DNA of 64,000 bases from Rhizobium bangladeshense (GCF_001662075.1 NZ_LYPL01000003.1:310001-374000); one strand, 5' to 3'. Shown: positions 7,909 to 16,947, counted from the first letter of the stretch. Program-made: numbers and translations. The notes: a model not told the origin generated them from the letters alone.

Positions 7909-9014
7909 GGGAGATCCAGTGTCATGACGACGGGGCAATGATCGGAGGCTTTCGGCCGGTCCCAGCCGGTGCGTGGATATCGCTCCACCTCCTGGCCTGG
8001 CGGAAAGACGGTGCGGTAGGGTTGGCCGTTGCGGATGATTTCGGGCAGACGGCCGCTATTATGGGCGGCAAGTGCCGGCGAAAGCCAGATATAATCGAGC
8101 TGGCAAAGGTGCTGCTCCTGCGGTCCGCGCGCGTGATAGAGCGTCCAGCGGTCAAGCGGCTGGCGACGGACCACGACATTTTCGGCAAAGCCGTCATGAC
8201 TGAACACGTCGAGCGCGCTTTCGGCTTCTAGCTGATGCTCGAAACGATAACCGGCGCCGCGCCGGCCGACAACGTCGACGCGCTCCTGATAATCGTTCAT
8301 ATCACCACAGATGGCGAAGCTCTTCTTGGCGGTGCGGCCGGCGCCGAACCTGTCCTCGATTATGCGGCGCACCGCGCGCGCCTCGGCGCGACGGAGCGGC
8401 AGTGTCGATTGCCGCCCATCCAGCCCGTCGCGCGGATTACCCATCGATTTGAAATGCACGACATAGAGCGAGAACGGCCGGCCGCCGATCAGAAGATCGA
8501 GCTCCAGGCAGTCGCGCTTGAAGATCTTGTCGTCGATGCGGTTGGTGAGCGCCAGGTCCTCATCGAAGAGATCGAAGTCGCGATAGGTCGTCATCGCATG
8601 GCTTCTGATGTCCTTGAGCTCGATCTTCTGGCCGTCGCGCGTTTCCTCGCGCATCAAGACGGCGACATCGATGCCGCGGCTGTCATTGCCCTCGACCAGG
8701 AATTTCTGGCGGTAGCCGTTTCCGACCATGCGGAAGAGATAGCCATATTCGAAGGCCTGCAGCGCCGCCATATTGTCGATTTCCTGCAAGCAGAGAATGT
8801 CGGCATCCGCATCCGCGATGGCGAGCGCCGTCATCTGCCGGGTGTCGTCGGTGGCGGCAATCACCCGCGCCTGTTCGAGCTGCTGATAGATGCCCTCGCT
8901 ATTGACCTCGAAAAGCTTGATGACGCGGTCCTGGCGCAGCTGGTTGCGGAAGCCGGTGAAATCGAAACGGGTCAGCAGGTTTTCGACATTGAAAGTGGCG
9001 AGGCGAAGCGACAT
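7905..9014 (-). CDS. Endonuclease/exonuclease/phosphatase-family protein
   Basis: The 369-residue protein shows the DNase I-like metal-dependent motifs in order: ATFNVENLLTRF near residue 7, LCLQEIDN (about 74-81), VVHFKSMGNPRDG mid-protein, CGDMNDY, and a terminal ASDHCPVVM. There is no signal peptide, so it is probably cytoplasmic and acts on nucleic acid or a phosphoester. It is the first gene of a two-gene unit with the NUDIX hydrolase. A degenerate copy of its codons about 31-68 lies at 10185-10292, beyond the Imm11-like gene. Confidence 0.85.
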   Translation of the reverse strand: MSLRLATFNVENLLTRFDFTGFRNQLRQDRVIKLFEVNSEGIYQQLEQARVIAATDDTRQMTALAIADADADILCLQEIDNMAALQAFEYGYLFRMVGNGYRQKFLVEGNDSRGIDVAVLMREETRDGQKIELKDIRSHAMTTYRDFDLFDEDLALTNRIDDKIFKRDCLELDLLIGGRPFSLYVVHFKSMGNPRDGLDGRQSTLPLRRAEARAVRRIIEDRFGAGRTAKKSFAICGDMNDYQERVDVVGRRGAGYRFEHQLEAESALDVFSHDGFAENVVVRRQPLDRWTLYHARGPQEQHLCQLDYIWLSPALAAHNSGRLPEIIRNGQPYRTVFPPGQEVERYPRTGWDRPKASDHCPVVMTLDLP

Positions 9015-9041
9015 GGCGGGAATCCGGTTGCGGGCGGTACC

Positions 9042-9881
9042 TTAACCGGCAATTGCCACAGGGAAAGGTGGCGGGACCAAGAAAGTTGCGGACAGGCATG
9101 GCTTTTGCCGAGCTCGAATGCGATAGCCCGCCTCCCTCAGAGCCGCCAGCCGGCGCGGATGGACCCGCACTGCATCATCCGGCACGACAGCCGCGCGGCT
9201 GAAGGCGCGCAACGGCTGGCAAAAGGCGCCGCCACTGACCCGTCCCTCAGACGATTTAGTCGCCTTCGACGATACGGCAGGCGCGAAACCAAAAACCCGG
9301 CCCATTTTGGCCGCCCGCAGAGCCTGCGTAAGACGGCCGCTCAGGAAAAATATGCGGTTTAAGGGAGGGCTTACCCACAAATCGGGGCCTTCGAGGGCAG
9401 CCGGACTAACGGCCACCTCGTCGTCATGAAGATTCGGCCACATACTCACAGTACCGTCGCCAAATTCCATGACCTTTTGTGAATACTGGCGCAGGAAAGT
9501 GTCCTTGCGCTCGCCGATGTTGAGACAAAAATAATCACCCTCCACCGGCGTCTTGCGGTCATGCTGGAAAAGCTTGATCGGATAGAGCGAGGAATGCCCA
9601 AGCTCGAATTGGCGGAGCACTTCGGCGCAGGCCGCTGAAACCACTACCGCGCCTGCGGCAAGCACGAGATCCGCCAGCTTCTTTTCCTTCTTGTCGGGAT
9701 ACTTGGCAAATATCTCCTTTGGAAAATGCTCGGCGGACATCGGCTCGCCGGCTTCGTTCAACTCGGCCATCTGGCCAAGACTCATGCCCGTCGGCAACAG
9801 ATCAGCGGTAAACGCCTTGATCCGTGTTGAGTCCATGAAGGCGCGGCTGGCCCAGACCCTTGCATTTTCCGATTGCGTCAT
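9042..9881 (-). CDS. Imm11-like immunity protein with chimeric tail
   Basis: Residues 1 to about 195 resemble Imm11/DUF1629 immunity proteins of polymorphic toxin systems: an Asp/Glu-rich start, PIKLFQHDRKTPVEGDYFCLNI, a predicted mixed fold, and an ending of the type IFFLSGRLTQALRAAKMGRVFGF. The last 80 residues are not part of that family. QPLRAFSRAAVVPDDAVRV copies the C-terminus of the neighbouring ABC ATPase (TLRAFSRVAVVTGEAVRV) and then runs into a shifted frame. The native stop was thus lost or overrun. ATG 9881 is chosen over an upstream methionine because AGGAG lies 11 bases before it. No cognate toxin gene is visible. Confidence 0.65.
   Translation of the reverse strand: MTQSENARVWASRAFMDSTRIKAFTADLLPTGMSLGQMAELNEAGEPMSAEHFPKEIFAKYPDKKEKKLADLVLAAGAVVVSAACAEVLRQFELGHSSLYPIKLFQHDRKTPVEGDYFCLNIGERKDTFLRQYSQKVMEFGDGTVSMWPNLHDDEVAVSPAALEGPDLWVSPPLNRIFFLSGRLTQALRAAKMGRVFGFAPAVSSKATKSSEGRVSGGAFCQPLRAFSRAAVVPDDAVRVHPRRLAALREAGYRIRARQKPCLSATFLVPPPFPVAIAG
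9129..9235 (-). repeat. Degenerate copy of the ABC ATPase 3' end
   Basis: This stretch aligns with about 10385-10490, the last codons of the ABC ATPase. Shared blocks include GCGCGGATG, CACGACAGCC, CGCGGCTGAAGGCGCGCA and GTCTGGC/GGCTGGC. It forms the tail of the Imm11-like reading frame. Confidence 0.75.
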
Positions 9882-10184
9882 AGCGATAATAATCTCCTGA
9901 TTCAGTTCACATGGGCACAGGCCAAATCCTGCCCAATAGTAGGGTGAAGTAGATTGTTCCACTCACGCTCGTGGCCAAGTTCAACGAGAGATTATTAACC
10001 GCATTTGGCAAGCGAATTCGTAAGTGACGACACACCCATTAATCAACGATACTTCTGCATAGAAAAAAGAAGTCTGCGAACACTCCGCCACTCCGAACTG
10101 GCATTTGCAGCTAGGACCACTATTCATGATAGACTTTAGCTATGTTGCCAACTATAATTTGCAACACGCTCTGCAAATCTTTAC
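9882..10184. other. AT-rich spacer upstream of the Imm11-like gene
   Basis: About 300 bases with clearly lower GC than the surroundings and no supported gene. It presumably holds the promoter of the Imm11-like gene. Together with that gene it looks like imported DNA between the two duplicated neighbour fragments. Confidence 0.5.
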
Positions 10185-10292
10185 CGATGGGGATCGCCAG
10201 CGCCGCCATCGGCCGCGTGTCGTCGGTGACCACGAAACCCGCGGCTGCTCAAGCTGCTGATAGACGCCCTCGCTCGACCTCATGACGCTTCA
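10185..10292 (-). repeat. Degenerate copy of part of the nuclease-like gene
   Basis: GTGTCGTCGGTG, GAGCTGCTGATAGA-like and GCCCTCGCT blocks align with about 8810-8920 inside the endonuclease/exonuclease gene, with small deletions. The fragment has no open frame of its own. Between it and the ABC gene (10293-10393) nothing else is recognised. Confidence 0.7.
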
Positions 10293-10393
10293 AGAGCCAG
10301 CTCCCCTCGGTGGCCCTTGGGCTCGTCAGGGATGCTTCCTCCCGGCGATTCATGTGTTCGGCTTTGAACCGTCCCCTGTTCTAGGCAGCTCCA

Positions 10394-11413
10394 TCAAAGT
10401 CGCCAGCCTGCGCGGATGACGACGCGCACGGCCTCACCAGTCACGACAGCCACGCGGCTGAAGGCGCGCAGCGTCTGGCCGTTGCGGAGGGTCAGCTTGA
10501 CGGCGTAGCGCTCGCCCTCGAAAAGCACGGATTCGACGGTCGCACGAGCTCCCTCGCCGCCGATGAGCACATCTTCCGGCCGCACCAGAATATCGGCACC
10601 ACCGGTATTGGCCGCCTGCAGCGCGTCCTGCAGCTCGTGCCACTCCAGATGGCGTTCGCTGCCCATCACCGGCAGCGTCAGGATCGCGCCGCGTCCGATC
10701 AGGCCGCCGACGATGCGCCCTTCCGGCCGGGCATAGATTTCGGCCGGCGGCGCCACCTGCAGCAGGCGCCCCTCCGACATGACGGCGACGTCGGTCGCGA
10801 GCGCCATCGCCTCGCTCTGGTCGTGGGTGACGTAGATCATCATCGCGCCCGAGCGTTGGTGAAATTCTCTAAACGTCTCCTCCATCTCCTGCTTCAGGTG
10901 CCGGTCGAGATTGGCGAGCGGCTCGTCGAGGAGGACGACGTCGGGCGATGTCACCAGGCAGCGGGCGAGCGCCACGCGCTGGCGCTGGCCGCCGGAGAGA
11001 TCGGCCGGCCGCCGCTCGGCATAATCGGCAAGCCGCACGGTGGAAAGCGCCTCGCCGACTTTCGTTCGGTATGCCTCGCCGGAGACGCCGCGCACCTTCA
11101 GGGGATAGCCGACATTGTCGGCGACGCTCATATGCGGCCAGAGCGCATAGGACTGGAAGACCATCGCCATGTTGCGCTTCTCGGGCGGCAGCGATTAGGC
11201 AGCATCGGCAAGCAGCCGCTCGCCGAGATGGATGGAGCCGTCGGAGGGCGTCTCGAAACCGGCGATCATGCGCAGAACCGTCGTCTTGCCGCAGCCGGAA
11301 GGCCCGAGCAGCGCCAGGAAGCCGCCCTCGCGCACATCGAGCGAGACATCGCTGACGGCCGCGCGGCCGGTACCGAAATCCTTGGCCACCCGGTTGAGGA
11401 TCAGTTTCGCCAT
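10394..11413 (-). pseudogene. Iron-type ABC transporter ATPase, in-frame stop
   Basis: The 340-codon frame encodes a complete ATPase: Walker [11 protein letters not shown]-loop MVFQSYALWPHM, signature LSGGQRQRVALARC, Walker B VVLLDEPLANLD, switch histidine YVTHDQSEAM and a C-terminal TOBE-like domain. It is split by an in-frame TAA at about 11193-11195 (GDAA-stop-SLPPEKRNMAMVF, actual residues before the stop LLADAA). Everything before and after reads in the same frame, so one base substitution explains it. ATG 11413 overlaps the end of the permease gene. Unless the stop is read through, the importer lacks its motor. Confidence 0.85.
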
Positions 11414-13095
11414 GGGACCACCCCTTTCGGCAGGTGTTTCGCCAGGAGTTCGAGCAGCAGCATCATGACGACGACCATGAGGACGACCAGCACCGAGAGC
11501 GCCGAGGCAAGGTCGGAGCTGCCGCTGTCGTCGAGATTGTAGATGGCGACGCCGAGCGTCTGGGTGCCGGCCGACCAGAGCAGTGCCGAGATCGTCAGCT
11601 CGTTGCAGGCGATCAGGAAGACGAGGATGACGGAGGCCCCTGCGGCCGGCGCTATCAGCGGCACAATGATGTCGGAAAGCCTTCGGAAGAAGCCGGCGCC
11701 GGAAAGCCGTGCCGCCTCCTCCAGCGCCGGATCGAGCTGGTGGAAGGCGCTGACCACGGGCTTCAGGCTGACGGCGAAGAAGGAAGAGAAATAGGCGATG
11801 AGGATGATCCAGATCGTGCCGTAGAGCGAGATGTGGAGGAAGGGGATGGGGGCGGCGAAGACCAGGATGAAGGCAACCGCCATGACGATGCCGGGCAGCG
11901 AATAGGGTATCTCGATCAGGCTCGCGATGATCCGGGAGGCCGCATCCTTGCGCCGCGTCAGCATATAGGCCGCAAGCACGGTCACCACCAGGAGACAAGC
12001 GGCGGTGGCGCCAGCAAGCGAGATCGAGTTGACGAAAGCCGTGCGCGTCACCGCCTGCCGGAAGAGGATCTCCTCGAAGGCATAGAGCGACATGGTCTTG
12101 AAGGTGAGCGGCACGCCGTAGGCCGGAACCAGCGCGCCGGCGACGAGCGCGAAGAAGGGTGCGGCGAGCATGAAGAACAGGATCGCCCAGAGGAGCGGCG
12201 TGAAGACGAACCGCCAGGCGCCGAGCTCGAAGGCCGCACTCGCCCCGGACAGGCCGATGACGCGGTAATCGCGGCCTCTGAGCGCCCGGTCCTGGATCAT
12301 CAGCCCGGCGACCGAGATCATCGCGATGATCGCCGACAGCACGGCGACGTCGCCGAAGGTGCGGCTGGTGAAGGCGGAAAGCTTGGTGAAAATCAATGTC
12401 GGCAGCGTGAAGATCGAGGCGGGAATGCCGAGAATGGCGGGGATGCCGAAATTGCCGGTGCAGGAGACGAAAGAGATCGCCGCACCCGCGATGATGCCGG
12501 GCAGCGACAGAGGCAGGATGATGTCGCGGAAGACCCGAAAACTGGAGGCGCCGGAAAGCCGCGCGGCCTCGACGCCGTCGCGCGGCAGCGTCATCAGCCC
12601 GGCCCTGAGCGCGAGGTAGACGAGCGGCGCATGCTGGACGCCATAGAGCAGCGCGATGCCGCCGACGGAATAGAGCGGCTGCGGCGAGCCGAGCGGCGGC
12701 GCTAGCGAAAGCGCCTTCAGCAGCGGGCTCGACGGCCCCGACATCTGCACCCAGGCAAGCGCCGTCACCTGCGGCGGGATCATCATCGGCAGCACGAAGA
12801 AGAAGCTGAGCGGCCCCTTGCCCGGAATATCCGTCAGCGTCAGCAGGAAGGCAAAGAGACAGCCGATCAGGAGCGAGACGATCGTGCCGAGAACGGAGGT
12901 GACGATGGTGTAATAGGTGGCCTGCCAGAGCGCCGGATCGGCCAGCACATCGGTGACGCCGCCGCTGGCGAAGGCCGCGATCCCGACCATGGCGAGGCGA
13001 GCGAGCGGCAGCACGCTGAGGATCAGGACGGTAATGATGATAAAAGGAAACAGCCAGGCGGGCTGGCTGTTTCCTACTCTGACATAGCCTGGCAT
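11401..13095 (-). CDS. Fused iron-type ABC permease (FbpB/AfuB-like)
   Basis: The 564-residue protein holds two MetI-type permease domains in one chain, as in ferric iron and phosphonate-type importers. Each has an EAA loop: [11 protein letters not shown] near residue 176 and [12 protein letters not shown] near residue 466. About twelve membrane segments are visible. It follows the binding-protein gene by seven bases and overlaps the ATPase start. The start has no good Shine-Dalgarno sequence, but the first membrane helix begins at residue 15, leaving little room for a later start. A terminator-like hairpin lies inside codons 8-17. Confidence 0.88.
   Translation of the reverse strand: MPGYVRVGNSQPAWLFPFIIITVLILSVLPLARLAMVGIAAFASGGVTDVLADPALWQATYYTIVTSVLGTIVSLLIGCLFAFLLTLTDIPGKGPLSFFFVLPMMIPPQVTALAWVQMSGPSSPLLKALSLAPPLGSPQPLYSVGGIALLYGVQHAPLVYLALRAGLMTLPRDGVEAARLSGASSFRVFRDIILPLSLPGIIAGAAISFVSCTGNFGIPAILGIPASIFTLPTLIFTKLSAFTSRTFGDVAVLSAIIAMISVAGLMIQDRALRGRDYRVIGLSGASAAFELGAWRFVFTPLLWAILFFMLAAPFFALVAGALVPAYGVPLTFKTMSLYAFEEILFRQAVTRTAFVNSISLAGATAACLLVVTVLAAYMLTRRKDAASRIIASLIEIPYSLPGIVMAVAFILVFAAPIPFLHISLYGTIWIILIAYFSSFFAVSLKPVVSAFHQLDPALEEAARLSGAGFFRRLSDIIVPLIAPAAGASVILVFLIACNELTISALLWSAGTQTLGVAIYNLDDSGSSDLASALSVLVVLMVVVMMLLLELLAKHLPKGVVPWRN
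13042..13074 (-). terminator. Terminator-like hairpin inside the permease start
   Basis: On the minus strand GGAAACAGCCA (13064-13074 as complement) pairs perfectly with TGGCTGTTTCC over a seven-base loop and is followed by TTTTA. It sits in codons 8-17 of the permease, just after the binding-protein gene. It could lower permease expression relative to the binding protein. Confidence 0.5.
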
Positions 13096-13102
13096 GAAGA
13101 GA

Positions 13103-14080
13103 TCAGTTCGAGCCGTAGATGCCCGAGAAGGTCTTCAGATCCTGGTCGGTATTCTTCAGCGCTTCTGCGGCATTGACCGGCAGGACCTTGATCGTGTCGC
13201 GCGCCGGGAAGCCTTCCGGCACCTTCATGCCGTTCCGGGCCGGGATATAGCCGAGCTTGAGGAAGCCTTCCTGGCCCTTTTCGGAGAGCACGTAATCGAC
13301 GAACTTCTTGGCGGCCTCGGCATTCTTGCTGCTGGCGAGGATGCCGACCGGCTCGGTGACGGCGGAAACGCCTTCGCTCGGGAAGACGAATTCGACCGGG
13401 GCACCCTTGGCCTTCTCGCGGATCGGCAGGTAGTCGACGACCATGCCGTAAGCCTTCTCGCCCGAGGCGACCGACTTCAGGACGCCGCCATTGCCGCCGG
13501 CGGCGATCGCGCCGTTCGCCTGAAGCGACTTGTAGAAGTCCCAGCCGAGGCCGGGAACCGCGGCAAGCGTTTGGGCATGGATGAGGGCCGCACCCGAAGC
13601 AAGCGGGCTCGGCATGGTGACGAGGCCCTTGGCTTCCGGCTTGGTCAGATCCTTCCAGCTCGCAGGCTTCATGCCGGCCGAGGTGTTGTACATGATGCCG
13701 GTGGTGATCAGCTTGGTCGAGTAATAGTAGCCGTCGGCGTCATAGAGCGAGGCGTCGTATTGGACGGCTTCCGGCGACTTGTAGGCGAGCAGCTTACCCT
13801 CTTCCTTCAGGCGCTCCAGCGTCACCATGTCGGCGATCAGGAGAAGGTCGGCGACCGGGTTGCCGGCCTGGATCTCGGCCTGCAGCTTGGCCATGATCTT
13901 CGGCGTACCGTCGCGCACCCAGTCGACCTTGATATCGGGATTGGCGGCCATGAAGCCATCGACCGTCGCCTGCGCGTCTTCGTTCGGCTGGCTGGTGTAA
14001 AGAACGAGGTTTGCGGCCGAAGCCGGAATGGCAAGCAGGCTCGCGGCGAGAAGGGCTGCGGCGGAAACGATCGTCTTCAT
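13103..14080 (-). CDS. ABC substrate-binding protein, ferric-iron type
   Basis: The 325-residue periplasmic protein begins with a signal peptide (MKTIVSAAALLAASLLAIPASA). NLVLYTSQPNEDAQATVDGF follows, typical of iron/2-aminoethylphosphonate-type class II binding proteins. It includes YYSTKLITTGIMYNTS, with tyrosines that in this family can ligate ferric iron. Start 14080 is chosen for the signal peptide and GGGAGGAG-type ribosome site. It is the first gene of a binding protein-permease-ATPase operon. The ligand may be Fe(III) or a small anion; the sequence alone does not decide. Confidence 0.85.
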   Translation of the reverse strand: MKTIVSAAALLAASLLAIPASAANLVLYTSQPNEDAQATVDGFMAANPDIKVDWVRDGTPKIMAKLQAEIQAGNPVADLLLIADMVTLERLKEEGKLLAYKSPEAVQYDASLYDADGYYYSTKLITTGIMYNTSAGMKPASWKDLTKPEAKGLVTMPSPLASGAALIHAQTLAAVPGLGWDFYKSLQANGAIAAGGNGGVLKSVASGEKAYGMVVDYLPIREKAKGAPVEFVFPSEGVSAVTEPVGILASSKNAEAAKKFVDYVLSEKGQEGFLKLGYIPARNGMKVPEGFPARDTIKVLPVNAAEALKNTDQDLKTFSGIYGSN

Positions 14081-14228
14081 AGGGAGGAGTCCTCGGGATT
14101 GCGTCACCCCTCCCTTATTAGGGGTCGTTGACAGCGATGTGACAGGCCGCCACAAGTCAAAAATCGCCGCCTTGCCGCCGGTGCAGCAAGGCCACGGCGC
14201 TTGCGTGCCATGGCCGTTTGAACGAACT

Positions 14229-14996
14229 CTACTTCGCAGCTTCCTCGATGAGTTCTGCCACCTTCTGCGGTTGCGAAACCATCACGACATGGGAGGCGCC
14301 ATCGACGACGACGGTCCGCTTGGACCCTGCCCGCTCGGCCATGAAGCCGAGGGCTGCGGCCGGGATGTTCTTGTCGCCGGTGCCGTAGACGAACCACGAC
14401 GGCAGCTTCTTCCAGGCCGGCTCGCCGGATTTGTCGGTCAGCGCGGCCTCGGTGACCGGGCGTTGGCCGGCCGCCATCAGGGCCGCCTGCTCGGCCGGCA
14501 CGTCGCTGGCGAACTGATCATGGAACTTCGCCTGGTCGATATAGAGATCGACACCGCCGCCGCTGAGTTTCACCGGGGCCGCCAGCGCTCCGCTTAGCGT
14601 GCCGCCCGGAAACTTGCCGGCGAGATCGGCAACCGATTCCCCTGCCTCCGGCGCGAAGGCCGCGACATAGACCAGCGACTTCACGTTGTGATGGCCATTG
14701 GCCGCGGTCGAAATGACCTGGCCGCCATAGGAATGGCCGACGAGAACCACGGGGCCGGCGATGCTGCCGACGACGTCGGAGACATAGGCAGCGTCATTGG
14801 CAACGCTGCGCAGCGGATTGGCGGCCGCTACGACGGGGAAGCCGTCCTTGCGCAGGATTTCGACGACGCCGTTCCAGCTGGATGAATCGGCAAAGGCGCC
14901 ATGGACGAGGACGACGGTCGGCTTCGCCGGCTGAGCAACGGCAGCACCGGAGAACAGAGCGCCCGCCAGGGCGACGGCAGCAGCAAACTTGAACAT
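14229..14996 (-). CDS. Secreted alpha/beta hydrolase
   Basis: The 255-residue protein has a signal peptide (MFKFAAAVALAGALFSGAAVAQ), the oxyanion region VLVHGAFADSSSW, the nucleophile elbow GHSYGG (about 87-92) and a late histidine in DGASHVVMVS. This is a full serine-hydrolase triad layout of the salicylate esterase-like type often seen beside MarR regulators. It is transcribed divergently from a MarR gene whose candidate operators lie in the shared 190-bp promoter. Natural substrate unknown; the pairing suggests induction by a phenolic or oxidant compound (inference). Confidence 0.87.
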   Translation of the reverse strand: MFKFAAAVALAGALFSGAAVAQPAKPTVVLVHGAFADSSSWNGVVEILRKDGFPVVAAANPLRSVANDAAYVSDVVGSIAGPVVLVGHSYGGQVISTAANGHHNVKSLVYVAAFAPEAGESVADLAGKFPGGTLSGALAAPVKLSGGGVDLYIDQAKFHDQFASDVPAEQAALMAAGQRPVTEAALTDKSGEPAWKKLPSWFVYGTGDKNIPAAALGFMAERAGSKRTVVVDGASHVVMVSQPQKVAELIEEAAK

Positions 14997-15079
14997 TGGT
15001 TATTTCCTTTCGTCGGTTGAGTGTCGGAGGAGCCGAAGCGGGTTTGGGGCGCTTCCCGCTTCTCGCGTTCGTCATTTAA

Positions 15080-15109
15080 TTTGTAAGCGATTTATTTGTA
15101 CACGATCTA
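15080..15109. promoter_or_regulatory. Tandem operator candidates for the MarR regulator
   Basis: Two adjacent 15-bp direct repeats, TTTGTAAGCGATTTA and TTTGTACACGATCTA (12 of 15 identical), lie on the hydrolase side of the divergent promoter. A third, inverted copy lies at 15149-15162. Confidence 0.5.
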
Positions 15110-15140
15110 TTTAGTGCATCTCTTCCGGGGCGTCAATAGC

Positions 15141-15169
15141 TTGCAAACAGATCGCGCACAAATTATATT
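15141..15169 (+). promoter_or_regulatory. Promoter of the MarR gene with inverted operator copy
   Basis: TTGCAA (15141-15146) and TATATT (15164-15169) are spaced by 17 bases. The spacer contains AGATCGCGCACAAA (15149-15162), whose reverse complement matches the repeats at 15080-15109 in 12 of 14 positions. Binding there would block the promoter, which suggests autoregulation. Confidence 0.55.
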
Positions 15170-15187
15170 GAGCCGAAGGAGAGCGTG

Positions 15188-15658
15188 ATGAAAGACACCA
15201 CATCGAATGATCTCGCCGCCGTGCCCAAGATCGATGAAATGCTTTGCTTTTCGATCTATTCAGCCGGCCACGCTTTCAACCAGCTTTACCGTCCCCTGCT
15301 CGACGAATTGGATCTGACCTATCCGCAATTCCTCGTCATGACAGCGCTGTGGGCGCGTGACGACCGCACGGTGAAAGATCTCGGCGAGACGCTTTTCCTC
15401 GATTCCAGCACCCTCACCCCGCTGCTGAAGCGGCTGGAAAATGTCGGCCTCGTCACCCGCAACCGAAATCCCGCCGACGAACGCCAGGTGCTCTTGCGCC
15501 TGACGCAAGAGGGGCAGGCCCTGAAAAGCCGCGCCACCCATGTGTTCGACTGCATCGGCAAAGCTGTCGGCCTCGACGCCGAGACTGTCGGCAAGATCAG
15601 GGACACGATCGCTTCGATCCGCGACACCATTCACAACAAGGATAAGGGCGAGGTCTGA
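15188..15658 (+). CDS. MarR/OhrR-family regulator
   Basis: The 156-residue protein has the winged-helix MarR layout (YPQFLVMTALW, LGETLFLDSSTLTPLLKRLE, NPADERQVLLRLT wing). It has the OhrR-type N-terminus DEMLCFSIYSAGHAFNQLYRPLL, in which the cysteine near residue 19 is the peroxide-sensing residue of OhrR proteins. ATG 15188 sits six bases after AAGGAG; the GTG directly before it would be too close. It is divergent from the secreted hydrolase and probably represses it. An organic-hydroperoxide or phenolic signal is plausible, but no ohr gene is present. Confidence 0.87.
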   Translation: MKDTTSNDLAAVPKIDEMLCFSIYSAGHAFNQLYRPLLDELDLTYPQFLVMTALWARDDRTVKDLGETLFLDSSTLTPLLKRLENVGLVTRNRNPADERQVLLRLTQEGQALKSRATHVFDCIGKAVGLDAETVGKIRDTIASIRDTIHNKDKGEV

Positions 15659-15888
15659 CGCGAGTCCGCCTCCCCGCGCCGCTGCGACGATTTTCGTTCG
15701 AAAAGCCGATAGCATATTGTAGGATCTATCGGCTGCCGGCACGCGCGATCGGTCATCACCGCCACGCGGCCCGAAGATGCCGGCGCCCGCAATCTTGCCC
15801 AAGCCTCACGCAGGCGTGAACCACGCCGCCATTGCCATTCGGCCGCGCTGAGGTACGTCAATCGTGTTTCGATGAAGGAGGAGTTTCA

Positions 15889-16947
15889 ATGGAATATCGT
15901 CTGCTCGGCCGCTCCGGCCTGAAAATCTCGACATTGACCATGGGCACGATGACCTTCGGCGGCGTCGGCTGGGCGAAGATGGTCGGCGATCTCGGCGTAT
16001 CCGAGGCGAAAAAGATGATCGATATGTGTATCGACGCCGGCATCAATCTGATCGACACCGCCAACGTCTATTCATCGGGCGAATGCGAAAACATCATCGG
16101 CGAGGCGCTCGCCGGCAAGCGGCCGCAGGGCGTGCTGCTCGCAACCAAGGCCCGCTTCGGCATGGGCGACGGTCCGAACGACCGGGGTCTTTCGCGCTAC
16201 CACCTGATCCGCGAATGCGAGGCAAGCCTGAAACGCCTGAAGACCGATGTCATCGACCTCTATCAGGTGCATGAATGGGACGGGCAGACGCCGCTCGAAG
16301 AGACGATGGAAGCGCTCGACACGCTGATCCGGCAGGGCAAGGTGCGCTATGTCGGCTGCTCCAACTATTCCGGCTGGCACATCATGAAAGCGCTCGGCAT
16401 CGCGAACGAGCACAAATACCAGCGCTTCGTCAGCCAGCAGATCCACTATACGCTGGAAGCTCGCGACGCCGAATACGAGCTGCTGCCGATCTCGATCGAC
16501 CAGGGCCTCGGCGTCCTGGTCTGGAGCCCGCTGGCCGGCGGCCTGCTCTCCGGCAAGCACCGCCGCAACCAGGCAGCACCCGAAGGCACCCGCCAGTTCG
16601 CCGGCTGGACCGAACCGCCGATCCGCGACGAAAACCGCCTTTGGAACATCGTCGAGACCTTGGTGGCGATCGGCGAAGAGCGCGGCGTCTCAGCCGCTCA
16701 AATTGCCCTCGCCTGGCTGATCGGCCGCAAGGCGGTCACCTCGGTCATCATTGGCGGGCGCACCGAAGTCCAGTTTCGCGACAACATCGCCGCTGCCGAG
16801 CTGAAGCTGACGGAAGAAGAGCGCAAGCGCCTGGACGCCGTCAGCCTGCCGCCGATCCTCTACCCCTATTGGCACCAGCTGAACACGGCAAGCGACCGAT
16901 TGGGTGAAGCCGACCTCGAACTCTTCGGCCCGCACCTCGAGCAATAG
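15889..16947 (+). CDS. Aldo/keto reductase
   Basis: The 352-residue protein is a full-length AKR barrel of the YajO/voltage-channel-beta-like group. It has GRSGLKISTLTMGTMTFGG at the start, catalytic Asp and Tyr in LIDTANVYSSGECE, the active lysine in LLATKARFG, the histidine in YQVHEWDG, and cofactor contacts VGCSNYSGWH and SVIIGGRTEVQFRDN. It is NADPH-dependent by family. AAGGAGGAG is placed well before ATG 15889. It stands alone, and the substrate cannot be inferred. Confidence 0.9.
   Translation: MEYRLLGRSGLKISTLTMGTMTFGGVGWAKMVGDLGVSEAKKMIDMCIDAGINLIDTANVYSSGECENIIGEALAGKRPQGVLLATKARFGMGDGPNDRGLSRYHLIRECEASLKRLKTDVIDLYQVHEWDGQTPLEETMEALDTLIRQGKVRYVGCSNYSGWHIMKALGIANEHKYQRFVSQQIHYTLEARDAEYELLPISIDQGLGVLVWSPLAGGLLSGKHRRNQAAPEGTRQFAGWTEPPIRDENRLWNIVETLVAIGEERGVSAAQIALAWLIGRKAVTSVIIGGRTEVQFRDNIAAAELKLTEEERKRLDAVSLPPILYPYWHQLNTASDRLGEADLELFGPHLEQ

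Noticed and set aside
11434-12705. Long Asp/Glu/Arg-rich frame opposite the fused permease
   Set aside because: It is the antisense shadow of hydrophobic codons; composition is unnatural and the permease on the other strand is clearly real.
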